Assembly (NCBI GenBank): GCA_963971285.1
Contig: OZ020255.1
Span: 2,728,001-2,792,000, forward strand
From: Astropecten irregularis
Taxonomy: Eukaryota; Echinodermata; Asteroidea; Paxillosida; Astropectinidae
Length of the DNA: 64,000 nt
Direction: 5' to 3'
In this document: one piece after another, positions 22,147-35,034 of the stretch
Position numbering within the stretch: the first letter of the stretch is position 1
How the letters are laid out: each line of letters begins with the position of its first letter
The notes under the pieces: generated by a model
Seen by the model: the letters and a program-made list of their open reading frames with translations, nothing else
Told to the model about the DNA's origin: nothing
Databases searched by the model: none
Translations under genes and position numbers: made by a program

Positions 22147-23573
22147 ATAGTGTCAATGGGTGTGACTGTATCATTCTTCATGTTGAGGGCTTAATTTGTG
22201 ACAGTTTTATTATTACATTGGTAAATGTACCAGAATGTTTCCTACATTGTTATTGTAACTTTCTTTGTTAGGTATTGCTTGACTGCAAACATGAACTCAC
22301 AATGAAGTATATGGATGGCCGATGGTACATGTACCAGTGTAACAAGGAAGTTGTTACACTATCACACATTTGGCTCATAGACAAAAACATATGGCACAAA
22401 TTTAAAAGTCATGATCCAGCTGTATCAAAATATCATGTTAGCCGAGGCAGGAGTAAAATAGTTGAGTACATAATCCTGGACGTATGATCATGTTATGCAC
22501 TAGCAAGATCAGAAGTCAAATGTTAATTGTAAGCAACTATTCAGCATAGCTTGCATGCTGGACTGAATTTGAGAAAGCTGGTCTGAGTTGGTGAGTGTCA
22601 GCCAAATTGATAGTGGCACTCATTTAACTCCAACATAAAGGTATGATACAATGGAGCTCACTTTGTATTTATATTGGTTTATTTAATAATTCCACCCATC
22701 ATGAAGTATAACCATATTGACCAATAATATCCTCATATTAAATGGAAAACTGTACTCACTATTTCACACTGCTCTTTTATTTTGTGTTCCTTACTTTCAA
22801 TCTTTTCTGTCAATAAGATATGTTTGTTGATGATTGAGTTCCTGCACAACTGCAAAATGACTATTAAAAATTGTATCATCTCCAGCTGTAATGTTATTGC
22901 ATACAATGAGAAATGTTCTTGTAACAGGGGCCTTAGATTTTTACCTTTTATTGTATTTAAGGTAAACTGTTCTATTTATTGTGAGAGATTTCACCTACCA
23001 GCGTGATTCTTTTGAGTGTAATTTTTGGATGCTATGTCAGACTATCTAGGGTGGCTGTTAAGTTACAAATCTTATATGTGTTTTTGTTTTGGAAGACTTG
23101 TTTTTCTTATTCATAGTAAATAAACTTTAATTTTATTATCAGGTCAATATCAAGGTTGAGTGTCAATTTTTTACTTTTTTCGAGAAATTGTTTCATTTCA
23201 AATTAATTCATACAGGTCCATACTTCCGATATAATAAAACATGTACATGCTAAATTAAAAAAAATTCATATTGTACAAAAATGGTTGATATCAGTTTGCA
23301 GCAGTTTATTACTTGCATGTATATAATGATAATACATGTAATAACGTTTTTCTTTTATAAATTGCAGTAGTTCAAAGGCGAACAAAGATGATTAACTTGG
23401 ACGTTTGATCCTTCGATATCTGGAATAGTATTGCATTGTGTCAAATCTCAAACGCCATACTAACTCATCATTGAACACAAAAGGGGTTAATTTCTTAGCG
23501 TTGCAGTGGCGGATTAATGATATAATTTATAATTAGTAAAATTTAGAAAAGATCAAAATGGGCACCCGTTAAT

Positions 23574-23918
23574 TGGTACATTGGTAGCACACCGAAACAG
23601 AAATCTTAACAGATTTACGTATAACTTGCAGGGTATGAAGATGGTGATCATAAAAACACAGTTAAAACCTTTCTGCCTGAAATGCTGTATTTATCCAGAA
23701 AAGGGTAAAGCCAATTGACCCCCCCCCCCAAAAAAAAAATGATTTTGAACAGACCAAACAACCTGTAAAAAGATTTAAAATATCGTGGGCGTTTCCCACT
23801 GCTTTCTAAAAAAAAAAGCGGACGCCGTATGGGACTGGAAATTTCACAGTTGGCTATTACTGTATCTTCCTTGATTGTCCATGAATCTGCATTTAAAACC
23901 AAAATATATTACCTTTAA
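23574..23918 (+). mobile_element. ~350-bp MITE family copy
   Basis: Carries CACCGAAACAGAAATCTTA, CTGTATTTATCCAGAAAAG and ends ATTACCTTTAA. Left end eroded. A C/A homopolymer patch sits at 23720-23739. Confidence 0.65.
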
Positions 23919-24814
23919 CCAAATAATTAATTTATTCCGGGCATTTTTCACACCACGTGATTTGATTGTTTGCCGCAATGCCCTATAATTTTAGAAGAGT
24001 TGGAGGCCGTGCCCGGAATTCAACCATCACGGTGGTTTTTCAGACTCACTTTCTTCATGATTGCAACTCAGTATGAAGGCTTGATTCCAGGTGAAATAAC
24101 ACTTTTGATAAGGCTAAATCCGCCCTGCATTGTTTCCAGTGCATCTATGATCCTTGTCTCTCTCCCGTAAATCTAGGATTTAAATTAGGTGATGAGCTTT
24201 CATCATACCAGGCTGGACAGGCTGCATTTTGTTTCCTTTATAGCAATCTTATTCCGGGATCATTCATACCCGCAACAACTTGGGCAAACTAACAATTCCA
24301 ACTTGTTATGCTTTTATAGACATGTTGCTGGTCAGCACATTGCAATTTGGAAAACTGTTCTCGTTTTCCTCATCAGGTCCCGAAGAGCTTGGACAGAAGT
24401 TTACCTCAAAGAAATGTCATCTTCTGAAGAGTAGGGCCTATCTGATCTGCTTGCCTGGGCCAGCGTTAGCCGCGGCAGTTGTTCCGTTTAGCAGTAGCGT
24501 ATCGGGCCGGGGGCGCAAGGGGGCGTGGCCTGGGCCCCACTTTTTAGGGGCCGCGCAAAAAAAATGCATGATCACATGATGGAAGTAAATTATTTTGAGG
24601 GTAGGCCTAAGGATATCGAGTCATTCTTATGACCAGGGTTTGCCCACACCGCAAAATAAACGTCGATAGTATTTGTTTTACGAATTATCTGTGAATGGTC
24701 GGTTACAATGTCAGTGAAACACGATCACGCGCGTGTTTCCATCCATGCGCAAGTTCCCGTGTCATCGTTTGTGGTTTTGCATTCCCGCCTTACGTCACAC
24801 GCTTAATCATCAGT

Positions 24815-25135
24815 TTATTTAAGGATTATTGGTAACAAACCAAAACAGAAAGCCTCCAGATATATGACTTTCACAGTATGATGAAGTTGGTGCAGCTGGT
24901 AGAAACATACTGTTAAAATGTTTACGACTAGAATTGTGTATTTATCCAGAAATTAGTCTTACTGAAAACAGTTTTGATCTCGGTAAGATCAAACCAGCTT
25001 ATGTTTTATAAGAAAAACATGAGTCAGTTTTTCGCTATTTTCTCATGACTCAGATAACCGATTGAGCTCAAATGTTCACAGGCGTGTTAATTTTATGTGC
25101 ATCATGTTGCCTTAGACAAAGTATGACGTCTGTTC
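24815..25135 (+). mobile_element. Old ~350-bp MITE family copy
   Basis: ACCAAAACAGAAAGCCTCCA, GTATTTATCCAGAAATTAGT and a degraded end GACAAAGTATGACG. More diverged than its neighbours. Confidence 0.55.
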
Positions 25136-25180
25136 TGTGACCTTTCCCAAACATGAATTCTACCTAATCACCAGTTTATA

Positions 25181-25570
25181 AAAGGTAGTATCATGATACT
25201 TTGGTAAGAAACCAAAACAGAAATGTTCACAGATTTACAAATAACTTACAGGGTATGAAGATGGTGGTGGTAGAAACATACCGTTATTTTTTCCGCCTGA
25301 ATTATGAAATGGTGTATTTATTCAGAAATTAGTAAAACAACGACCGAAAATCTTTTTGATCTTTTTTAATAGATCAAAAATAAAAGAGAAAAGACTTGAG
25401 AAATACTGTGGCTGTTTTTCACTGTTTTTTTTTTTCACTCAAAAAGTGGGCACCGTATCATATAATATGGGACTGAAATTTTCACAGATGACTGTGACTG
25501 TATCTGTCTTGGTATTTTTACCCAAGAATCTGCATTTCTTTGATAAAAACTAAACTATGATTACTTTTAA
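25181..25570 (+). mobile_element. ~350-bp MITE family copy
   Basis: AAAGGTAGTATCATGATACT start; CCAAAACAGAAATGTTCACA; end AACTAAACTATGATTACTTT. A T-run in the middle lengthens it. Confidence 0.7.
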
Positions 25571-25938
25571 TGTATTCCCGGCCCCTCAGGAATTTCACCC
25601 TGGTTTGGCCTCTGCGATTGGCTGAGAGTTTGCAAGCCAGGCTAGGCGGATCCGACTGCGTAAAATTACGTAAAATTATTGATAGAGGGCGTTCCAATAG
25701 AAAGTCCCCCACCTTTCCAACAATGTCTAGCTACAGACTCCATCCCATGTGTGAGACATACACAGTAGTCTGGTTGCGAAAGACGTGTGCTTACACCGTA
25801 CCTGTGTATGGGATGTGCAACTTGTACACGTCCTGTGTACATTTTATATCACTCTGGGCATGCTGGGCGGAAGTGGATTTCCGCTTGGTCAAAATGTCAG
25901 TTTCACAACAAAACTTGTTTGTTTCATTTTTTGTTTAG

Positions 25939-26021
25939 AAATCACACATTGGTTTTTAGGGTCATCTATTAGTGACACATGGAATCACCATATCAGTGCC
26001 CTAAATGATCCAGGATCACAG
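25939..26021 (+). other. Orphan exon-like segment of unknown gene
   Basis: A clean acceptor (TTTTTTGTTTAG ending 25938) and donor (CAG/GTGAGT at 26022) bracket 83 bp. Only one frame is open, with 2+81 nt, giving 27 residues that include THWFLGSSISDTWNHH. I do not recognise it. No partner exon is evident; it lies just outside the inverted repeat at 26043. It could be an exon of an unrecognised gene, a captured exon or chance. Confidence 0.3.
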
Positions 26022-26230
26022 GTGAGTTTCACCAAGAGGAGTAATTGCAGAATACCCCGCCACGCGAGAATTACCCTTTTTAAATGGTTGGCTACGATGT
26101 GAGAGACGTGGTACGGTGCATTAGCAAACCAGCGAATTATGAAATGGGCGAATTATCAAACGGGCAAAATATTAAACGGGCGAATTCGCAAACGGGCGCG
26201 ATGAGGGATACGGCTGTATTTTTTGTGTAG

Positions 26231-29200
26231 GACTATGGACGAAGCAACACGAAGTGAATTGAAGGTTGTTAAAAATTCTAAGTCCAAACTAAGTGCCGGT
26301 TGGTGGCTACGCGGATACGATGTGGTCGTGACGCTGAAGAACGAAGCAACACAAAGTGAATGGCAAGTTGTTAAAAAATACTAAGTCCAAACTAGGTGCT
26401 GGTAGGTGGCTACGCGGATACGATGTGGTCGTGACGCTGAAGAACGAAGCAACACAAAGTGAATGGCAAGTTGTTAAAAAATACTAAGTCCAAACTAGGT
26501 GCCGGTAGGTGGCTACGCGGATACGATGTGGTCGTGACACTGAAGAACGAAGCAACACAAAGTGAATGGGAGATTGATTAAAAATACTAAGTCCAAACTA
26601 GGTGCCGGTAGGTGGCTACGCGGATACGATGTGGTCGTGACGCTGAAGAACGCAGCAACACAAAGTGAATGGCAATTTGTTAAAAAATACTAAGTCCAAA
26701 CTAGGTGCCGGCAGGTGGCTACGCGGATACGATGTGGTCGTGACGCTGAAGAACGCAGCAACACAAAGTGAATGGCAAGTTGTTAAAAAATACTAAGTCC
26801 AAACTAGGTGCCGGCAGGTGGCTACGCGGATACGATGTGGTCGTGACGCTGAAGAACGCAGCAACACAAAGTGAATGGCAAGTTGTTAAAAAATACTAAG
26901 TCCAAACTAGGTGCGGGTAGGTGGCTACGCGGATACGATGTGGTCGTGACGCTGAAGAACGGAGCAACACAAAGTGAATGGGAGATTGATAAAAATTACT
27001 CAGTCCGAACTAGGTGCCGGCAGGTGGCTACGCGGATACGATGTGGTCGTGACGCTGAAGAACGAAGCAACACAAAGTGAATGGCAAGTTGTTAAAAAAT
27101 ACTAAGTCCAAACTAGGTGCCGGTAGGTGGCTACGCGGATACGATGTGGTCGTGACACTGAAGAACGCAGCAACACAAAGTGAATGGCAAGTTGTTAAAA
27201 AATACTAAGTCCAAACTAGGTGCGGGTAGGTGGCTACGCGGATACGATGTGGTCGTGACACTGAAGAACGAAGCAACACAAAGTGAATGGCAAGTTGTTA
27301 AAAAAAACTAAGTCCAAACTAGGTGCCGGCAGGTGGCTACGCGGATACGATGTGGTCGTGACACTGAAGAACGAAGCAACACAAAGTGAATGGGAGATTG
27401 ATAAAAATTACTAAGTCCGAACTAGGTGCCGGCAGGTGGCTACGCGGATACGATGTGGTCGTGACGCTGAAGAACGAAGCAACACAAAGTGAATGGCAAG
27501 TTGTTAAAAAATACTAAGTCCAAACTAGGTGCCGGTAGGTGGCTACGCGGATACGATGTGGTCGTGACACTGAAGAACGAAGCAACACAAAGTGAATGGG
27601 AGATTGATAAAAAATACTAAGTCCAAACTAGGTGCGGGTAGGTGGCTACGCGGATACGATGTGGTCGTGACGCTGAAGAACGGAGCAACACAAAGTGAAT
27701 GGGAGATTGATAAAAATTACTAAGTCCGAGCTAGGTGCCGGCAGGTGGCTACGCGGATACGATGTGGTCGTGACGCTGAAGAACGAAGCAACACAAAGTG
27801 AATGGCAAGTTGTTAAAAAATACTAAGTCCAAACTAGGTGCCGGTAGGTGGCTACGCGGATACGATGTGGTCGTGACACTGAAGAACGAAGCAACACAAA
27901 GTGAATGGGAGATTGATAAAAAATACTAAGTCCAAACTAGGTGCGGGCAGGTGGCTACGCGGATACGATGTGGTCGTGACGCTGAAGAACGCAGCAACAC
28001 AAAGTGAATGGCAATTTGTTAAAAAATACTAAGTCCAAACTAGGTGCCGGCAGGTGGCTACGCGGATACGATGTGGTCGTGACGCTGAAGAACGCAGCAA
28101 CACAAAGTGAATGGCAAGTTGTTAAAAAATACTAAGTCCAAACTAGGTGCGGGTAGGTGGCTACGCGGATACGATGTGGTCGTGACGCTGAAGAACGGAG
28201 CAACACAAAGTGAATGGGAGATTGATAAAAATTACTAAGTCCGAACTAGGTGCCGGCAGGTGGCTACGCGGATACGATGTGGTCGTGACGCTGAAGAACG
28301 AAGCAACACAAAGTGAATGGCAAGTTGTTAAAAAATACTAAGTCCAAACTAGGTGCCGGTAGGTGGCTACGCGGATACGATGTGGTCGTGACACTGAAGA
28401 ACGCAGCAACACAAAGTGAATGGCAAGTTGTTAAAAAATACTAAGTCCAAACTAGGTGCGGGTAGGTGGCTACGCGGATACGATGTGGTCGTGACACTGA
28501 AGAACGAAGCAACACAAAGTGAATGGCAAGTTGTTAAAAAAAACTAAGTCCAAACTAGGTGCCGGCAGGTGGCTACGCGGATACGATGTGGTCGTGACAC
28601 TGAAGAACGAAGCAACACAAAGTGAATGGGAGATTGATAAAAATTACTAAGTCCGAACTAGGTGCCGGCAGGTGGCTACGCGGATACGATGTGGTCGTGA
28701 CGCTGAAGAACGAAGCAACACAAAGTGAATGGCAAGTTGTTAAAAAATACTAAGTCCAAACTAGGTGCCGGTAGGTGGCTACGCGGATACGATGTGGTCG
28801 TGACACTGAAGAACGAAGCAACACAAAGTGAATGGGAGATTGATAAAAAATACTAAGTCCAAACTAGGTGCCGGCAGGTGGCTACGCGGATACGATGTGG
28901 TCGTGACGCTGAAGAACGCAGCAACACAAAGTGAATGGCAAGTTGTTAAAAAATACTAAGTCCAAACTAGGTGCGGGTAGGTGGCTACGCGGATACGATG
29001 TGGTCGTGACGCTGAAGAACGGAGCAACACAAAGTGAATGGGAGATTGATAAAAATTACTAAGTCCGAGCTAGGTGCCGGCAGGTGGCTACGCGGATACG
29101 ATGTGGTCGTGACGCTGAAGAACGAAGCAACACAAAGTGAATGGCAAGTTGTTAAAAAATACTAAGTCCAAACTAGGTGCCGGTAGGTGGCTACGCGGAT

Positions 29201-30037
29201 ACGATGTGGTCGTGACACTGAAGAACGAAGCAACACAAAGTGAATGGGAGATTGATAAAAAATACTAAGTCCAAACTAGGTGCGGGCAGGTGGCTACGCG
29301 GATACGATGTGGTCGTGACGCTGAAGAACGCAGCAACACAAAGTGAATGGCAATTTGTTAAAAAATACTAAGTCCAAACTAGGTGCGGGTAGGTGGCTAC
29401 GCGGATACGATGTGGTCGTGACGCTGAAGAACGGAGCAACACAAAGTGAATGGGAGATTGATAAAAAATACTAAGTCCAAACTAGGTGCCGGCAGGTGGC
29501 TACGCGGATACGATGTGGTCGTGACGCTGAAGAACGCAGCAACACAAAGTGAATGGCAAGTTGTTAAAAAAAACTAAGTCCAAACTAGGTGCGGGTAGGT
29601 GGCTACGCGGATACGATGTGGTCGTGACGCTGAAGAACGGAGCAACACAAAGTGAATGGCAAGTTGTTAAAAAATACTAAGTCCAAACTAGGTGCCGGTA
29701 GGTGGCTACGCGGATACGATGTGGTCGTGACGCTGAAGAACGCAGCAACACAAAGTGAATGGCAAGTTGTTAAAAAAAACTAAGTCCAAACTAGGTGCGG
29801 GTAGGTGGCTACGCGGATACGATGTGGTCGTGACGCTGAAGAACGGAGCAACACAAAGTGAATGGCAAGTTGTTAAAAAATACTAAGTCCAAACTAGGTG
29901 CCGGTAGGTGGCTACGCGGATACGATGTGGTCGTGACGCTGAAGAACGAAGTAACACAAAGTGAATTGCAGGTTGTTAAAAATTTAGAGTCCAAACTAAG
30001 TGCCGGTAGGTGGCTACGCGGATACGATGTGGTCGTG
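26231..30037 (+). repeat. Satellite array, 37 units of 103 bp (102 bp at the edges)
   Basis: Units contain GAAGCAACACAAAGTGAATG, AAGTCCAAACTAGGTGCCGG and GGCTACGCGGATACGATGTG in that order. Spacing of the GCGGATAC word from 26311 to 30018 is 3707 bp, i.e. 35 intervals of 103 and one of 102. Diagnostic variants (gaag/gcag/ggag, ggcaag/gggaga, gccggt/gccggc/gcgggt, gacg/gaca) show higher-order duplication of 12-13 units. The first and last units differ most and are 102 bp. No unit-to-unit reading frame survives inside the array. Confidence 0.95.
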
Positions 30038-30099
30038 TTCATTCATTTTCAAAAGATAACTTTATTTTAACCAAGTTCTTCCAGAAAATGACACATTAA

Positions 30100-30510
30100 A
30101 GGAAAAGGAAAAAACAATGGCAAGTCAAGTTTGAACAAGTTTAACAATAAAAGGTAATGTAGATTCTCTAATTTTTTTGTTTTTATGAAGAACTCTCATT
30201 TTATTTTGTAATGAAAAGTGTTGATGTCTTGTTGCTGTCGATTTTTTTTCTCGTCATTTAAATTTTGCATGGTGTTGTTAATGTTTTAAGGGGATGCATA
30301 GTTCTTCTACCCATCACTTGACACCAAATTTGTGGAACTATAGATTTTTATATTCAATTATTTTTTAATTTCTTTAGGGAAACATAAACACTGAAGTATG
30401 AAAGTATTCCTGTTGTTGTCTCAAAACTTGCCCTCTTATTCCTTCATTGGTTAATACTTATCATTGTTGTTATTTCATGCTATATACTAATACCTTTTTT
30501 GCTGTTTCAG
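30100..30510 (+). repeat. Left inverted arm
   Basis: Collinear anchors against the right arm, in reverse: GTCAAGTTTGAACAA (30125), TTTGCATGGTGTTGTTAATG (30264), CCCATCACTTGACA (30310), TATTTCATGCT (30471). AT-rich, no protein recognised. Confidence 0.6.
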
Positions 30511-31416
30511 AGAAAATAACAAATTGCATGCACAACACCAATACTACACCATACGCAGCATTGTCACATTTGTTTTTACAATTTTTGCATGTTCTGTTTA
30601 TTAAAATAAGTAACTTCTTTATTACTTTCGTACTAACAACCCTTACTTAAAAATATTCTGATGAAAAACACCTGTACTTATGAAATAACTGAATTGTATT
30701 TATTTTCTGTCATTTTATTTGTTTGAAACAGCTCAATGCCGACTATAAAGAACTGCTTAGAACATCACATCATAGGAAGATGACATGTAAAAATGGCATT
30801 TGACACAAAGTACAACTACAAGGCACCAAAAGCCTATTATTTCTTAAAAGTGGTTTTGTGGGATAGTTTTTAACTGTATTCAATATACATTCAAGAGCAA
30901 TGAATTATGCTGCATCAAACCCTGTCAAACAAAAATCATCCTTTCTGTTACCCATCTGCACTGATTTAATAGTAATTTGATCATTATTACAACACTGACC
31001 GCCAAATTAATAGATTTGAAGCATACCCCAAAGTACATGTACTATACAAATGTGCACTTTATTTTGAGACCAAAGAAATCCCCTCTGGCTGATCAATTTC
31101 CAAATGTAGCACATGTGTAAAGGAGCATGTGTATTACTTGGTACCAAATATAATGTTGGATGAGGTTCTGCATATGAAGTTTGTTGGTTTGAAGAATTTT
31201 CTCCGGCCTTTACTGATGTTGTGCTGCCAACTTCCTCTCTCTGTTTCTTGTGGAAATGGTGACATTTAAGATTCTCAACATGGCTATACTCTTCTCTAGA
31301 TACTGAAGTCATTATCACAACCCCCAGCACAACAACATCTGTATGGCATGTTTGTTACTGCAAATAAAAATCACAATACATAAAGTTGGAGATTGAGTGC
31401 ATTAAGTATGCCATTA

Positions 31417-32357
31417 CAGAGCTCGACAAATCCCGGGCCCGGACGCCCGGGACAACCACGCGAGGCCGCCGGGCAACCAGAGTTTCTGGTGCAAGAGCCC
31501 GCCGGACTACCATTTTTTCGCAAACACGTACTTATTATAGTTACTGAACTTACCGAAAGGACGATCGCTCAAAAGAATACGTGAACATAATCGCGTACAA
31601 TGCATCATGCACACCACATGCACACCACGTGGCCGTATGGCCCGGTCCATGCAGCAGCAGAATTGCACCCAGAAAATTCCATGATGTCTATCTGCGCCGC
31701 ACCATTCAAAGCATACGTTGTGCACCAGTACACAGTCGCCAATTCGCAATCAGGCCGGAAGTGGAAGCCTACATGTCGTACGTACAACGTGTGTATTTGG
31801 TGCATGCATTCAAGTTGCGCTCGGTACCGTGGATTTCGGCCTGCTTCAATGCAGATTTTTCGGTAATAAATGTGACATGTCGCGCTGAGCAAGTTATGAA
31901 AGATTCTGACTGAATATTCTGTAAGGTTGCCGGCACCAAATCATCGCAATATTCCCAAACACGCACGTAGATCGAGACCAGAAACTGAATGTATACGTCA
32001 GCGCAACGATCGTTGTAACATGTTCTACACACTCCTACATACAGCGCTATGCATCCATTCATCGTGCACATTATCAACACGTGCGCAATATAGCGCTATC
32101 ATTCATTTTAATAAATCGGAGCTCGGGCAACCGCTAATTTTTGAAACTTTTTTTTTGTGTGGTAGGCCTAGTGCCCCATCTGACAAGAAGAAAAAATGTC
32201 ATGATAAGGAATATGATCAAACTAAGAATTTGTTTTATGTATTTTTGTTTTAAATGGTTGGATGGTAGGACTACCAGTTTAAAGCACTGGGCTACCAGAT
32301 TTCAAGGTGTGGTAGTCCGGTGGGCTACCAGTTATTTTATAAATTTGTCGAGCTCTG
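31417..32357. mobile_element. hAT-like non-autonomous element, 941 bp, CATTA duplication
   Basis: 15-bp inverted ends CAGAGCTCGACAAAT; CATTA at 31412-31416 and 32358-32362. The left interior is GC-rich with CCCGGGC words. About 635 bp of core (31513-32145) are shared with 48215-48850, although the ends differ. Confidence 0.8.
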
Positions 32358-32639
32358 CATTACGTAATTTTAATTGTTGTCATGAGGAAAATGTATCATA
32401 ATTATGTATTAATTGTTCATCAGTCAGCAGGCGTAATGAGTTGGAAAGTAAAACTACATGGTTTGCAGACTTATAAACAAACATGTTGTTGGCTACACGT
32501 CACACTGAGCCGAGATTTCCTTTTTATTGGAATCAGTTTATAAAGAAAAACTCCAGATGGAATACAATGAGAATGTCACGAGAGTGTACATTTAATTTAG
32601 AGAAATTCCTGCAATGGTAGTACATGAACTGGATGAATT

Positions 32640-33080
32640 AGCCACAGCAGCAACAAAGGTATTAGTAGCATGAAATAAATACAGCGGTGAGTATAAACTA
32701 ATGAAGGGATAAAAGGGCAAATTGAAGGAACCAAATGAAGAATTCCATACTTCAACGTCCAATGTTTTCACCACAAAATGAATTGCAATTAGAAATAAAA
32801 TAACAACAATATCCCATAAATACATAATATGGAAAAGAATTAATTAAAGAATATCAAAATCTAGTTCCACAGATTTGATGTCAAGTGATGGGTGACTATG
32901 GAATTCTTATTCCCTTATAAACATTAACAACGTCATGCAAAAGAAACAAAAATGAAAACGAACAATATTGAAAGCTACAAGTACGTTCTATAAACACTTC
33001 ATTTAAAAATGAAATAAAATAAAAACTCAATAATGAGATTACCTGTTATTTGTTCAAGCTTGACTTTCCTCAATAGAATT
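32640..33080 (-). repeat. Right inverted arm
   Basis: Complement carries GTCAAGCTTGAACAA (near 33052), TTTTGCATGACGTTGTTAATG-like (near 32930), CCCATCACTTGACATC (near 32880) and TATTTCATGCTACTAATACC (near 32665), the order of the left arm reversed. Spacings differ by tens of bases. Confidence 0.6.
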
Positions 33081-35034
33081 TCACTGGATGAACATGGCAA
33101 AATAATAAACAACAGCACAAATGGCAATTATTTTCTCAAATGAAACCAAAATAAACATTAAAGAAGAGATCAAGAAAAAAGAAGAAAAAGAAATTGTTTT
33201 TTTTTCTCCAAACGGTCCAAGATTGCAACAGGTAAAAAAACAAGCAGGCAATAATGCATATTAAGTGAGGCGCGGCGCCTGCACTGCTAGTTTTGCGCGC
33301 CGACACTGTCATCCACTCGGCAAGGGAATAAACACTGATTTATCCAAAACTGACCACTCAATGTTGCGACCAAAAATACATTTTGTTGCTTGTATGCAGA
33401 CGAAGTTTCATTGCTGAACTCCAACAAATTCTGGAGAAAAAGGCGAAAGAAATCACGCACGTGCTGCGCCATAGAGTTGTGCGATAATACACGGCCAATA
33501 TTTGTCATCTATAAAACCCAGAATGCTTTGCGAACGTCGAAAAGCAAGCTCTTCAGCAAAGCAAGCTCTTCAGCTGCCCATTCGAACATGGGCAATTCGA
33601 ACATGGACAGTTTGGGTGTATGTTCAGGCCTGTGCCTGCATGGCTACACGTACTGTACGTACGCCGGGTGAACGTGTAGGCCTGCGTCGGCAATGAGTAC
33701 GTGTTTTACCATGTCAACTGGGTTGTGTGTGGGTGCGCGTGTCCGTGGTCATTGTCCGTGGGCAATGAAGCGCGACATCGTAGCCGGCTACGATGTGGGA
33801 GAGGTGAGTGGCGGGGTATTCTGCAATTGTGCCCACCAAGATAAGCGTACGGTGTTTCAACTCATGAACTGAGCAACCGGTGTTATCCGTGTGATTGTGT
33901 ATGGTATAATGGTGGGATGGGGCAGTTCGTTCGTTGGTTGGATACCTGCATTACTTTAGTCCGCCATGTTGCGATGTCTCCATCGTCACGCCGGTAGGCC
34001 CTACTTGTCCATGTGACAGTGCAGTTTGTTTGTTGGTGTGTCATTTTTCCAGGTTACATATGCTTGAAGCTTAAGTTGGAGACAAAAGTCGAAAACTTGC
34101 CACAATTACTTTTTTATAATTTTAGCCAAAACCCAATTTCTCCCAAGTCTATTTTGGGAAAGAATTCCACTGATGGCCATGATGGAAACAGGGTTATTTC
34201 CTCAAAGAGTTGACTTATTTGATGCTGTTTGCCTAATGTGCATTATATTATTGTACGCGCAAACGATCGTGACGGGATCGTGCGGGGGATGGGATCGGGA
34301 GCGCTGTGAACAATAATGCACATGGTACGAATACGATAACGCCTTGACCAAGGCTAGACTAAACTAGACTAGCCAGACCAGACAAAATGGCAGTTGGACT
34401 GTTTGCAACAAGCGCGTTTACAAGAAAATTGTATTTTTACTCTGAAATGTTGTAGGTTATGGTGAAACATTCCAGCAACTACCTAGGTACTTCTACTCAA
34501 CCTAGATCATAAATTCACCTGAATAGAATTTTTCCCTGAACCTCTTAGTCGCTGTGCTCGTGTCTTCATTGAACCACAACGTATAATAATTGACTCTCTG
34601 CTTCCTAAACATGCCATAAGATCGGCATTTACAAATTCATTCATGATTTTAGAGCATTGGACCAAACTATAAGTATTTTTGTAAAGGTTGCATGTTAATT
34701 TCAATCACACAGCAAAAATTCAAATATCAATTAATATTTAAACTACATGAAAATAATTTCCAGCTACATGTATTTATAAGCCCAACACGTTTCATCACGT
34801 CAAAATGAGCATAATGGCATTCTCATCGCTGCACGCCCACGCCAGAAACTAAGTACATCCCCGAAAATGGTAGATCCAAGAAACTATATTAAGCACACGT
34901 ACAGTTGTGTATATGCATAACAGACAACTACAAGCAGAGCAAGTTCATGATCTAGAAGGTGCTGAAAGTTGAAATGTTTTAACGAAAAAATGCTCATACA
35001 ATTGTACTCGTACAACAGCACTTTGCACTTGCAC

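Larger units (their letters stand above)
20262..25938. other. EAF 3' UTR and intergenic MITE cluster
   Basis: No coding exon recognised. The EAF 3' UTR probably ends before or in the first MITE; no single AATAAA is decisive. The region is mostly the ~350-bp MITE family plus elements at 21122 and 21923. 22250-23560 is AT-rich unique-looking sequence with nothing recognised. 23930-24600 shows nothing firm beyond a GC-rich patch near 24500. Confidence 0.5.
26043..33828. mobile_element. Putative 7.8-kb composite bounded by inverted repeats
   Basis: A perfect 21-bp inverted repeat (AATTGCAGAATACCCCGCCA plus C) at 26043-26063 and 33808-33828. Inside lie the satellite, diverged inverted arms at about 30100-30510 and 32640-33080, and a hAT-like element at 31417-32357. 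No transposase or other protein is recognised. A single-element interpretation is inference. Confidence 0.4.

Noticed and set aside
26871-27080. Open frames through satellite units that could look like a repeat protein
   Set aside because: Inner units are 103 bp, so frame is lost at each unit; open stretches never exceed about two units.
26231-30037. CRISPR array
   Set aside because: Units are contiguous 103-bp satellites without unique spacers, in a eukaryotic genome.
31605-31892. Several overlapping open frames on both strands in the 31.6-32.1 kb and 48.2-48.6 kb core
   Set aside because: The two copies keep no one frame better than the others and no domain is recognisable; GC-rich composition explains the open frames.
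34507-34704. Minus-strand frame with RSLRG-like ending, possible LINE tail
   Set aside because: Only a few residues are suggestive and no RT or endonuclease motif is present.
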